Shown here one piece after another: positions 1 through 8,466 of a stretch of 12,174 nt of DNA. Positions within the stretch are counted from its first letter, which is position 1, and every line of letters starts with the position of its first letter. Source of the stretch: Isotricha intestinalis (taxonomy: Eukaryota; Ciliophora; Litostomatea; Vestibuliferida; Isotrichidae); the NCBI GenBank assembly GCA_023807065.1, contig JAJJLU010001002.1:1-12174 (forward strand), in the 5' to 3' direction. The notes beneath the pieces are model-generated. The model ran no database searches and had not been told where the DNA came from. It was given only the letters and a program-made list of their open reading frames with translations. The position numbers were made by a program, and so were the translations under genes.

Positions 1-32
1 CCCCAATCCCCAATCCCCCAATCCCCAATCCC
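1..32. repeat. Chromosome-end telomere, CCCCAAT-type repeats
   Basis: The window starts with CCCCAAT at 1-7, CCCCAAT at 8-14, an eight-base variant with five C at 15-22, CCCCAAT at 23-29, then CCC before AT-rich DNA. A C-rich strand reading 5'->3' into the chromosome is the expected orientation for a left telomere (G-strand ATTGGGG). It resembles the CCCCAA repeat of Tetrahymena with an added T. The array is short and touches the window edge, as expected of a macronuclear chromosome or of a contig trimmed at its end. Confidence 0.9.
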
Positions 33-188
33 TTTATTTTATTTTTTTAATTAATTCAACAAATAAAAATATGAATCAAAAATAAATTGATTGAGAAATG
101 ATTTAATTTAATTAAATCTATCTCATTTAAAATTTTATTTTATATTTTATTCATTAAAATTTAAATCATTAAAAAATATATAAGAGAT
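33..188. other. Subtelomeric AT-rich spacer and leader of the kinase-MORN gene
   Basis: Only 156 bases separate the telomere from the first start codon. The stretch is almost entirely A and T, with no recognisable motif beyond A/T runs. It must hold any promoter and 5' UTR of the kinase gene, so regulatory DNA here is very compact. No specific promoter element can be supported. Confidence 0.5.
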
Positions 189-1949
189 ATGAAAAATTTT
201 AATGGCAATGAATTATTATCTCTGAAATATAATCAAATTAATATATTAGTAAGAGATGATAATAAAGAAGTATATCTTGGAGAAAGAAAAGAAGATAATA
301 AAAAAGTAGTGATCAAACAAATAAATTTATTAGATGAGCAATTAAAAAAAAATATTAAAGATGAAGGAATGATATTATCATATTTAGAACATCTAAATAT
401 AATAAAATATTATGATTATATTTTTGAAAAAAATAAGGAAATAATAATAATGGAATATGCAGAAGGAGGAAATTTAAAAGAAAAAATAGAAGAAAAAAAA
501 GCATTTGAAGAAAATAAAATTATAGATTGGTTTATAGAAATATGTGAAGGAATACAATATATTCATAATAAAAAGATAATTCATAGAGATTTAAAACTTA
601 ATAATATATTTTTAACAAAAGATAATCATATTAAAATAGGCGATTTTGGTATGTCTAATATTTTATATAATGAATCTCAATCAAAAACAAATAAAGAAAC
701 TTCTTTTTATTTAATTCCAGAAATAATAAATGGACAATCTTATGATTATAAAAGTGATATTTGGAATTTAGGAATAATTTTATATCAATTAACTCAATTA
801 AAACATCCTTTTATTGATGATAATATTAGTATTGAAAAAAGAATGAATAATATAAAAAAAGGGAAATATTCTGATTTTGTAAATAAGAATTATTCAGAAA
901 GATTATTAAATTTAATAAAAAATATATTAAAAGTAAATCCAAATGAAAGATTAAGTATTGATGAAATAATAGATGAATGTAATATAATAAAAATTAAAAA
1001 TAATTCAAAATTTAAAAGAGAGTAATATATATTATTTATAATTAATAGTATAACAATAAAAAAATATAATAATGGAAAATATATAGGAGAATGGAAAAAT
1101 CGTTTAAGAGATGGAATTGGAATATTTTATTATAATGATGGAGATAAATATGATGGAGAATGGAAAAATGATTTAAAAGAAGGAAAAGGAATATATTATT
1201 ATAACAATGGCGATAAATATGATGGTGAATGGAAAAATGGAAATATGGAAGGTAAAGGAATATATTATTATAAAAGCGGAGATAAATATGAAGGTGAATG
1301 GAAAAATGATATAAAAGAAGGAAGAGGAATATTTTATTATAAAAATGGAGATAAATATGAAGGCGAATGGAAAAATAATAAAATAGAAGGAACAGGAAAA
1401 TATACATATAAAAATGGAAATATATATAAAGGACAATTGAAAAATGGAAATATGCAAGGAAAAGGTATTTTTAAGTGGAAAAACGGGAATAAATATGTTG
1501 GTCAATGGAATAATACTAAGGCAGAAGGAAAAGGAACATATTATTATATTGATGGAGATAAATATGAAGGATATTGGAAAAATAATAAAAGAGAAGGAAA
1601 AGGAACATATAAATATAAAACTGGAAATAAATATGTTGGTGAATGGAAAAATGGTAAAAAAGAAGGAAAAGGAACTTATGAATATATAAATGGAGATAAA
1701 TATGAAGGAGAATATAAAAATGATTTAAGAGAAGGAAAAGGAATTTTTTATTGGAATGATGGAGATAAATATGATGGTGAATATAAAAATGATAAAAAAG
1801 AAGGATTTGGAGTATATTATTATAAAAGTGGGAATAAATATGATGGTGAATGGAAAAGTGGTAAAAAAGAAGGAAAAGGAACAAAATATGATAAATATGG
1901 AAAAATAAAAAATGAGGGTGAATGGAAAAATGGTAAACTACAAATATAA
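189..1949 (+). CDS. Nek-like protein kinase fused to MORN repeats, one small intron
   Basis: Two exons, 189-1021 and 1049-1949, give a 577-residue protein. Residues 1-277 are a protein kinase: VIK lysine at 43, HRDLKLNN at 132-139, DFG at 152-154, IPE (for APE) at 176-178, DIW at 190-192. The catalytic residues are present, so activity is likely. The glycine-rich loop is absent: the segment after INIL (21-28) reads VRDDNKEV. Exon 2 encodes 12 MORN repeats of 23 residues (YxGEWKN...GxG...Y.NGDK) plus a partial thirteenth; MORN repeats usually mediate membrane or cytoskeletal attachment. Without splicing, a TAA at 1023-1025 would end the kinase and leave the MORN part with no ATG until its third repeat unit. 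Removing GTAA...ATAG joins both in one frame as ...KFKR-DITIKKYNNGKYIGEW. Paralogue remnants lie at 8720-10012 and 10205-10513. The substrate is unknown; a scaffolded cortical or ciliary kinase is inference. Confidence 0.85.
1022..1048 (+). other. 27-nt intron between kinase and MORN parts
   Basis: The intron starts GTAATA and ends TTAATAG, and is almost pure A/T. It is phase 2: GA of the last kinase codon joins T to make Asp. Its length is a multiple of three, and its first complete in-frame codon is TAA, so a retained intron ends the kinase immediately instead of passing through unnoticed. Start and end match the intron at 8423-8453, and the decayed paralogue has an equivalent at 9491-9528. 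No transcript was seen. Confidence 0.8.
1080..1949 (+). repeat. 69-bp tandem repeats encoding MORN units
   Basis: Twelve direct units of 69 bases run from 1080 to 1907, each encoding a 23-residue MORN motif that begins Y-x-G-E/Q-W/Y. A degenerate final unit (NEGEWKNGKLQI) reaches the stop. Units differ at many positions, including replacements of the core Trp (YKGQL in unit 6, YEGEY and YDGEY in units 10 and 11), so this is an old array rather than a recent expansion. The array also creates long antisense open frames that are not genes. Confidence 0.9.
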
Positions 1950-2037
1950 ACTATTTAAGTTAAAAATTCGATTTTTAATTTTAATAAACATCTAAGATTT
2001 TATATGTTAAAATAATATTTTTAGCAATTCCACTTAA

Positions 2038-2611
2038 TTAATATATTGTCCCTGTGGTAACTGCATCATTAATAGAACAACTTAGAGAAGAGAGTTTATA
2101 AGATAACTCGATTTATTAGTCATTGTTTTAGTAATGAAAGGGAATCACTAGTTGAAACAACTGTTGTTGTTTTATCTTTATTTGGGTTAATAACAGTTAA
2201 TCCAATAACAACTGATTTATTAGAAAATGAAGAAAATATTTCTTATTTTCCTGAAGTTACTTCGGTTTTTATTAAATTGTATATCGGCAGTAGTCCCATC
2301 ACTTGAAATTGATAGACTACTTTTTCATAATTTATATTTTGTATCATAAGTTGCTGCTGTTCCTTTCATGTAAGAAATATCTCGAATAGTATCTGTCACT
2401 TCTTCTCTAGTTAACTCTTCTTTGAATGAAGCCTAATCATTGATAGAAATGTCACTAATTTTTGTTTTTATTGATAAATGTTAGTTGTTTCACCACTTTT
2501 TATTAATGATAAAGAGGCATCTACTTTTTTGACAAATGATTTAAGAGTAATTGTCACTTTAGCAATTTTTTCTTCTGTTGTTAAAGAAATATATATTAAA
2601 ATAATTAGCAT
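2038..2611 (-). pseudogene. Decayed gene for a small secreted protein
   Basis: On the minus strand an ATG at 2611-2609 begins a 47-codon frame (MLIILIYISLTTEEKIAK...) with a hydrophobic signal-like start, ending at TAA 2470-2468. Coding-like sequence continues in shifted frames: TKISDISIND, a TAG, then ASFKEELTREEVTDTIRD and KGTAATYDTKYKL, a TGA, then KSSLSISSDGTTADIQFNK, then VTSGK, a TAA, then SNKSVVIGLTVINPNKDK and TTTVVSTSDSLSLLK, and finally SYKLSSLSCSINDAVTTGTIY before a stop at 2040-2038. At least three frames and several stops are needed to read it, so it is broken. The Thr/Ser/Val-rich beta-strand-like composition resembles a secreted or surface protein, but I do not recognise the family. 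Local base composition is less AT-rich than the flanks, fitting former coding sequence. Confidence 0.65.
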
Positions 2612-2961
2612 ATTAATTCCTTCATTTTTTTAATTAAAGACAATCTATTTTTTTGAAATGTTAATTTTTTCAGGCTTGAAACATATTGATTTAATTCATT
2701 TCATTTATTTATAAAAATTTCATCAATGATAAAATAGATCATTAGCTTAAGTTCAATCACATAAGTAGTTTTATAAAATATCATTTTTTAATTAAAAGAC
2801 CTTAGATTATTAATAATTTTAATAAATATAGAATAATATGGCATTAGAATAAATAGAATTTTTTATTATATTACAACCAAAATTTGAAATAATTAATTAA
2901 ATAAATAATTATAAAAAAAATAAATAAATTTTTTTCTATTGTTATTCTTTCCTTTATTTTC
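2612..2961. other. Intergenic AT-rich interval
   Basis: These 350 bases lie upstream of the decayed minus-strand gene and downstream of the SPP-like gene's stop. They are low-complexity A/T with no open frame of useful length and no RNA-like structure that I can see. They probably contain the SPP-like gene's 3' end and the former promoter of the decayed gene. Confidence 0.5.
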
Positions 2962-4557
2962 CTAAATTTCTTTCATTTCCAAAACTCTTTTATTAAAAGT
3001 AGGAGTTGAAATATTTTTATTTTTATCTACATCTTCGTTTTGAAAACTGATTTTTTTCTCATTATCTAAAGAATTTCTTAATTCTGTGGATTTAAAACCA
3101 AAAATATAATCTTCAAAATGTCCATTAGAATAAGAACAATATAAAGTAGAAAAAATAATAATAGTTCCAGTAAAAAGAAAAGAAGGAGTAGGTCTTAAAT
3201 ATAAATAAAAAACGCATAAATTTAAAACTAATCCAATTCCCAAAGAAATTAAACCAATATTAAAATAAGTGAAATTAGTTTTTAAGTTCATTTTTTTATT
3301 TTCATCAAATATTTTAGAATAAGCTAAAAAAATTCCTGGAAGAATTATATCACTTATTGGAATAGAAGTACATCTATTAAAAGGAGATGAAATTAATTCT
3401 GGACAAAGTAATCTTAAAGGAACTAAAATATTAGTATTATTTGTTAACTTTATTTTATTTTGGATTTTTGAATAATTATAAATCCAAATTATTTCATAAA
3501 ATAAAGCTATAATATACATTGCTATAATAAATTTTAAATTTGTAAATTTAAATATTCTTATTGAAATAATACTAATTGAAATTGATATAATATTATTTAT
3601 TATCCAATTATGAGAAAAGAACCAAAGTAACATTACTATAATTCCAATTGATAAACATAATAAAAATTCATATGAAATTTTTCCTAAACAAGGAATTAAA
3701 ATATATTGATTTGATAATTTTTTTTCTAAATCACTTCCTTTATGAAAAGGTTCAATTATCATTTCTATAGATAAAGGAATTATGATTATTAAACATAATA
3801 TAATCCACTGATTTAATAAATTTATAAAATACATTCCACTTAAAAGTATTATTAATATTATTGCCATAATTGTTAAATTTTCAGGATTTCTTATTTCATG
3901 AAATTCTATTATTATAATATCTTCAATATAACTTTTTAAATTTGGGAAAAATGAAATATATATAATTCCAAAAACAAAAATCATAATTAAAAAATGAGAT
4001 AAATCAAAATTATCTAAAAAATTTCCTTGGCAAATTTTATAATATTCAAATTTAATTGGTATATGATAATTTTCTAAATAAACATTTACATTTATTTTAT
4101 ACCATAATTTATTAGAATTTAAACATTCATATTGTATATAAATATCAATATAATCATTTTGACTTAAAGAAAATGAATTTTTTGATAAAAGAGTTTCAGC
4201 AATGTTTTGATCATATGATAATGAGATTGATTCTATTTTTATTTTTGCATTTTTATCAAGATTTGGATTATACTTAAAAAAAAATCTTAAAGGTCTTCTT
4301 AAATTTTCTTCAGATTCAAATACTCTTTTATTATTTTCACATAAAGGAAGATTTTTTTCTTTAATATCCCAATTTTCAGTAATTTCACAATTTGAAAATA
4401 TTATTATATTATAATTGTTTGAATTTTCAATTTCTGTTGTTGATATTTCTAAATTATTTAATAAAGGATTTTCAAGACATTTTTCTTTTGATAAAATATC
4501 TTTTGAAATAATTTTTTTGAAATATAATAATAAAAAAAATTTAAAGAATACTTCCAT
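2962..4557 (-). CDS. Signal peptide peptidase/presenilin-fold membrane protein, probably inactive
   Basis: This 531-residue protein has the signal peptide peptidase-like (SPP/SPPL, GxGD aspartyl protease) plan: a signal-like start (1-18), a luminal domain to about 185 with scattered cysteines (27, 57, 73, 144, 176), then several membrane segments from about 187 to 475 and a short polar tail. Landmarks align with SPP: SIRIFKFTNLKFIIAMYIIALFYEIIWIY sits where the YD helix should be; SIPISDIILPGIFLA matches the GLGD-VVIPGIF segment; RPTPSF is at the QPALLY site. The first catalytic Asp is therefore Glu (Y354-E355), the GxGD motif is PISD with only Asp403 kept, and PAL is PTP. Active family members cleave within membranes in the ER or endosomes; these changes suggest a non-catalytic relative. 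The stop is TAG. It is divergent from the cyclin gene. The alignment was done by eye; the family call is fairly sure, loss of activity is inference. Confidence 0.75.
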   Translation of the reverse strand: MEVFFKFFLLLYFKKIISKDILSKEKCLENPLLNNLEISTTEIENSNNYNIIIFSNCEITENWDIKEKNLPLCENNKRVFESEENLRRPLRFFFKYNPNLDKNAKIKIESISLSYDQNIAETLLSKNSFSLSQNDYIDIYIQYECLNSNKLWYKINVNVYLENYHIPIKFEYYKICQGNFLDNFDLSHFLIMIFVFGIIYISFFPNLKSYIEDIIIIEFHEIRNPENLTIMAIILIILLSGMYFINLLNQWIILCLIIIIPLSIEMIIEPFHKGSDLEKKLSNQYILIPCLGKISYEFLLCLSIGIIVMLLWFFSHNWIINNIISISISIISIRIFKFTNLKFIIAMYIIALFYEIIWIYNYSKIQNKIKLTNNTNILVPLRLLCPELISSPFNRCTSIPISDIILPGIFLAYSKIFDENKKMNLKTNFTYFNIGLISLGIGLVLNLCVFYLYLRPTPSFLFTGTIIIFSTLYCSYSNGHFEDYIFGFKSTELRNSLDNEKKISFQNEDVDKNKNISTPTFNKRVLEMKEI

Positions 4558-4722
4558 TTACTAAAATATTAAATTTTAAGAAATTACATTTTAACATTTA
4601 AAAAATAATATTTTTAAATAATTTAACGGACTAAAAAAACTTCTTTTTTTCATATCAAATAAACTTAATATAATTATTTGATTATTTAATTTATTTAAAA
4701 AGATTAAAAGAGCAATAAAAAT
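4558..4722. promoter_or_regulatory. Shared divergent promoter interval of SPP-like and cyclin genes
   Basis: The two start codons face away from each other across 165 bases, so both promoters must lie here or overlap. The sequence is A/T-rich with one less AT-rich patch near 4625-4645 (ACGGACTAAAAAAACTTC). No known element can be named, and co-regulation is possible but unproven. Confidence 0.45.
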
Positions 4723-6312
4723 ATGTATAATATAATTCATAAACCAAAACATTTAATAAGGAATTTAAATAATTGTTTTAAAAAGTTTCAAACTTCTAAA
4801 ATATTAACTTACATTCCTTGTACAATTAAACCAAATTATTTATCAATTCCTCGTGATGTGAATATCAAAGAAATATTATCTAATATAAATAATGATTTAA
4901 AAGAGCAAATTTCTTTAAATTTTTATAGACAATTAACACAAAGAGAAAAAACAAGAAGAAGAATTTTCATAGATGCAATTAAAAATTATATTTTAATAAA
5001 TAGAATAAAGGATTCAATCATTTATCCTTCAATTTATTTATATGATATTTTAATTAAAAATAACAATACTTCTTTAAGTTTAGAAAAATTAAGTTTAGGA
5101 GCTATAATTTTATCTGTTAAATTTAACTATTGTGCTAGTTATAGATATTCAAATAAAAAATATGCTCATTATAATTTTAAAGATTATTCCATGGAAGAAT
5201 TAAGAGAAATTGAATTAACTTGTTTATCTTTAATTGATTATAATTTACTTTATATTAATCCTATGATTTATTTAGAATTATTATTTATAAATGGAATTGT
5301 CTTTACAACTGATAATATAAAACCTGAAGAGAGTAATTTTGTATATAAAACTTCTTTGATTGTTTTAGAAGAAATCATGAAAATTAATAATTGTTATATT
5401 CAATATAATCCTTTTTATATTTCTTGTTCTGTCATTGCTTTTTCGAGAAAAAAATTTAATTTAGAAGAATGGCCAAATTTTTTAGGGAAAATTTTTGATA
5501 TTTCTTTTGATGATTTTAAAAGCACTTTAGATTTTTTAAATGAATCATTAAAAGATTTTAAAATTCATGATAAATATTTTAAAGAAAGGAATAACTCAAT
5601 TGATAAATATAATCTAAATATTTATAAAGATAATTCTTGTATTATGAAAAGAACTTTTAAAAAAATAAAAGCAAAAGAAGAAAATAAAGATAAAAAAGAA
5701 AGACAAAATTCAAGTGCTATAAATTATTATCAAAATAAATATGAACAATATAAAAGATTGAATGAAAATAATTCTCTTGAAAAATCAATAAATTATAAAT
5801 GTTTAGGGAATAATTCATCATCAATTATATATAATGAAAAAAATATTAACAATTATTGTTTTTGGAATAAAGAGTCTTCTCAAAATAAAATTCAAATAAA
5901 AACAATTTATCATAAAGAAAATAGTAAAAATGAAGATAATACTTTTTTATATTTACATAAAAACTTATTTAAAAATAATAAAAGATATATAAAAGATTCA
6001 ATTTCAATAAATTATAATAATTCTGAAATTAATGATAATAATAACGAATTTAAAAAAAATTCTGATTTAAAGAAAAATAAATTATGTTGTTCTCAAGAAA
6101 TAATAAATTCTCATAATGATTTTGAAAAAGAATATGATATAAACAACTTAAACAATCAAAAAAAAGAAAAAGGAAAAATTTCATCTATTGAACATTATAA
6201 AAAATTTAATATTTCTTTAAATTATAAATACCCTCTCTCTGCAAGAAAAGTTAAAAATTTAAGTGTTGTGATTAATCATTTATATAGTAATCATAATAAT
6301 AATATTTTATAA
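4723..6312 (+). CDS. Cyclin with long Asn/Lys-rich C-terminal tail
   Basis: A 529-residue protein with a two-lobed cyclin box at about 65-280. The first lobe has TRRRIFIDAIKNYI (as in the MRxILVDWL helix of cyclins), then SIYLYDILI, LGAIILSVKFNY (the position of the conserved Lys is K133), and YSMEELREIELTCLSLIDYNLLYINP, corresponding to the E-x-x-x-L...L-x-x-x-P helix. The second lobe begins near TSLIVLEEIMKIN and includes NPFYISCSVIAFSRKKF. Cyclins bind and activate cyclin-dependent kinases. The closest cyclin class cannot be fixed by eye. The tail (about 280-529) is Asn, Lys and Ser rich, low complexity and probably disordered, which is common in very AT-rich genomes. No clear destruction box was seen. 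The gene stops at TAA and is divergent from the SPP-like gene. Confidence 0.75.
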   Translation: MYNIIHKPKHLIRNLNNCFKKFQTSKILTYIPCTIKPNYLSIPRDVNIKEILSNINNDLKEQISLNFYRQLTQREKTRRRIFIDAIKNYILINRIKDSIIYPSIYLYDILIKNNNTSLSLEKLSLGAIILSVKFNYCASYRYSNKKYAHYNFKDYSMEELREIELTCLSLIDYNLLYINPMIYLELLFINGIVFTTDNIKPEESNFVYKTSLIVLEEIMKINNCYIQYNPFYISCSVIAFSRKKFNLEEWPNFLGKIFDISFDDFKSTLDFLNESLKDFKIHDKYFKERNNSIDKYNLNIYKDNSCIMKRTFKKIKAKEENKDKKERQNSSAINYYQNKYEQYKRLNENNSLEKSINYKCLGNNSSSIIYNEKNINNYCFWNKESSQNKIQIKTIYHKENSKNEDNTFLYLHKNLFKNNKRYIKDSISINYNNSEINDNNNEFKKNSDLKKNKLCCSQEIINSHNDFEKEYDINNLNNQKKEKGKISSIEHYKKFNISLNYKYPLSARKVKNLSVVINHLYSNHNNNIL

Positions 6313-7196
6313 AAACTAGAAAGATTAAAGATCATAATTATTTACAATACTTCATTTATAAAAATTGAATCATTTATTATTTTTGTATTTTAAAATTGAT
6401 AAAAAATTAATAATAACTATTTCTAAATAACATATAAATATATTGTTATTTATTTAAAAAAGCGAATTTATATTTATCTTATTTATGTTTTATTTTTTAT
6501 TTTTATTAAAAAATATAATAATTTATTTAATATAAAAACCAAAAAATTTTCTTTTTTCAAATTCCTAATTAATTAAAAATATTCCTTTTAACATATTAAT
6601 AATTATTTTTTTCAATGTATGAAAAAATAATCTTAAAAGTTCTTTCATTATAAACCCAAATATTTATTTTATTAATTTTGTTTAGCTTTTTTAAAAATAA
6701 TAACATAAAAATTAAAATGGATTTTTATGTCTTTGTTTCTTAATTTAAACATTCCTTCTTGTATTATTTAAGTTACTTTAGATTTAAGAATAATTATTTT
6801 GTTGCTTGAATTTGTTCTTGTATGTTCTGATTTTCATTTTGATTATTTTCTTTTTTAGAGATTGATTTATACTCTCATTTTTACTTTATTTTGATTTTAT
6901 ACTTTTTTTGATTTTTTCATTGTTTTAATATTTGAAACTCTAATTTTATTTTTCAAATTCTAAGTATAATATACTAATTATTCTTTTGTTTATTGATTAT
7001 TAAAAATATCCTTTATTGTTTAAGTTTATTATCCATAATTGAAAGCAGAGTAAAAAAAATATTTCACAATAATTATTTTTTTTATTAAAAAATAAAAATT
7101 TGTGAAAAATTGAGTTAAAAATTTATAAAAATTAATATCTAAAATTTAAACCAAAAAAATACTAATAAAAAAGCCATTTCAAAAAAAAAAAACAAT
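6313..7196. other. 884-base intergenic interval, possible relic coding patch
   Basis: The genes on either side converge on this interval. It is A/T-rich with many homopolymer runs. On the minus strand, around 6700-6900, a Gln/Asn/Lys-rich frame (KKENNQNENQNIQEQIQATK) can be read, broken by repeated TAA codons. It might be a decayed low-complexity gene, or may mean nothing in DNA of this composition. I see no RNA gene or repeat array. A mononucleotide A run near 7183-7192 precedes the J-domain gene's stop. Confidence 0.4.
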
Positions 7197-8466
7197 TTAC
7201 TGACTGGAACAATTAACGGTTTTATGATAAGAACCTCCTTCATCATCATCATCATCATCATCTCTTTCATCTTCTTTTCCTCCTCTATAATTACTATTTT
7301 CATCACTTTGTTTATATTCAGTCATAAAATATTTTTCTCCATCACTAGGAAAGCCTTTTGCATCATTATTATGTAATTTTTCATTTTTTAAAATTTCACT
7401 AACTTTCTTAACTTGTTCTTCATTTAAACTAGGAGGAAAATCAATTTGAAAATCAATATATAAATGACCAAATCTATAAGGTGAATTGAAAAAAGGCATT
7501 CCTAATTCTTTTACAGTTTTTAAAGTTAAAGGTTTAATAATTTCTCCTGGTTTAGAAAATATTAATATTTTTCTTCCATCTAAATGAGTTATAACTATTT
7601 TTAATCCTGTTAGAGCTTGTAATAATGTTATTTCACATTTATAAATTAAATCAGCACCTTTTCTTATAAAATCCTTATGTTTATCTAAATAAATTTCTAT
7701 AATTAAATCTCCATTATCAACATCAGGAAATTGATCTCCTTCTTCTTTAAAAGTATATCTATGACCATCAGGAACACCTTTATCAATATCTACTTTAAAT
7801 TTATGTTTAATATTCTTAACCTTTTGTCCTTTACATTCTTTACATTTTTCCTTAATAATAGTTCCTTCACCATTACATTCATCACAAGGACTTTGGCTTT
7901 GAAACATCATATTACCCATTTTTTGAACAACAGTTTTAACACCTTTACCACGACAACCAGAACAAGTAGTTTTATCATTTGGATTAGCACTTCCATTTCC
8001 TTTGCATTTAGGGCAAATAATCCTTTTTGTAAACTCCACTTCTTTCCTTCCTCCATTATATGCTTCTTCCAGTGTTACATGCAATTGTACCATTTTACCT
8101 TTACATTTCCTTCTAGTATTACGATGACCTCCTCCAAAGCCACCAAAGAAAGAAAAGGGATCGAAATCCATTGTATCTCCCATTCCTTTCTTTAGACCCT
8201 CTTCTCCGTATTTATCGTATACTTCTCGTTTCTGAGGATCTGTTAATACCTCATAAGCATTCTGCATCTCTTCAAATTTACCAGGGTCTCCTCCTTTATC
8301 TGGGTGAAGCTTTATCACTAACTTACGGTATACTTTACGTATCTCCTCTGCTGTCGCGTTGCGACCTACTCCGAATATATTGTAGTATTTCATGTGGTCG
8401 GGATCGTCATCCTTTTCTTTTTCTATATTTAGAATAATATGAAGACAATTTACTTTGGTTTGACAT
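7197..8466 (-). CDS. Type I J-domain co-chaperone (DNAJA/Ydj1 class), one small intron
   Basis: An Hsp40 that stimulates Hsp70 ATPase and delivers clients, probably in the cytosol. Exon 1 is 8466-8454, the intron 8453-8423, exon 2 8422-7197; the product is 412 residues. Order: N-terminal MSNQKKEKDDDPDH, J domain with HPD at 44-46, Gly/Phe stretch (FDPFSFFGGFGGGH) at about 91-104, zinc region with CPKCKGNG (141), CSGCRGKG (158), CDECNGEG (184) and CKECKGQK (198; last Gly replaced by Lys), two substrate-binding C-terminal domains, an acidic run of seven Asp, and the ending CSSQ, a CaaX-type farnesylation box as in Ydj1 and DNAJA1/2. Length matches the family (about 400-412). Without the intron the protein would start at MKYYN, shorter than typical relatives. 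The 5' part is markedly less AT-rich than the rest of the gene, which may reflect selection in a highly expressed gene. Confidence 0.93.
7239..7265 (-). repeat. Short trinucleotide run encoding an Asp tract
   Basis: A CAT repeat on the plus strand (GAT on the coding strand) encodes seven consecutive Asp in the acidic C-terminal tail of the J-domain protein. Such a microsatellite is prone to length change, and the tail outside the CaaX box should tolerate it. Confidence 0.7.
8423..8453 (-). other. 31-nt intron near the 5' end of the J-domain gene
   Basis: On the minus strand, ATGTCAAACCAAA is followed by GTAAATTG...AATATAG and then AAAAAGAAAAGG. Removing the 31 bases (phase 1) joins ATG TCA AAC CAA A with AA to continue in frame as MSNQKKEKDDDPDHMKYYNIFGVG. 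Leaving them in shifts the frame and reaches TGA soon after. GTAA and ATAG ends match the intron at 1022-1048. No transcript data are available. Confidence 0.78.

Noticed and set aside
1042..1884. Antisense and shifted open frames across the MORN region
   Set aside because: They repeat with the 69-base period and are made of His/Phe/Tyr/Ile-rich sequence, as expected when a MORN array is read from the wrong strand or frame.
1245..1949. A free-standing MORN-repeat protein starting at the ATG at 1245
   Set aside because: The same frame runs upstream without a stop through two more complete MORN units to 1026, and the intron at 1022-1048 links it to the kinase. The ATG at 1245 is inside a repeat unit.
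7239..7265. CRISPR-like or regulatory repeat at the CAT run
   Set aside because: It is a simple trinucleotide run within a coding region that encodes an Asp tract.
7731..8437. Two plus-strand frames opposite the J-domain gene
   Set aside because: They lie wholly within a strongly recognised DNAJA gene on the other strand and show no family features.
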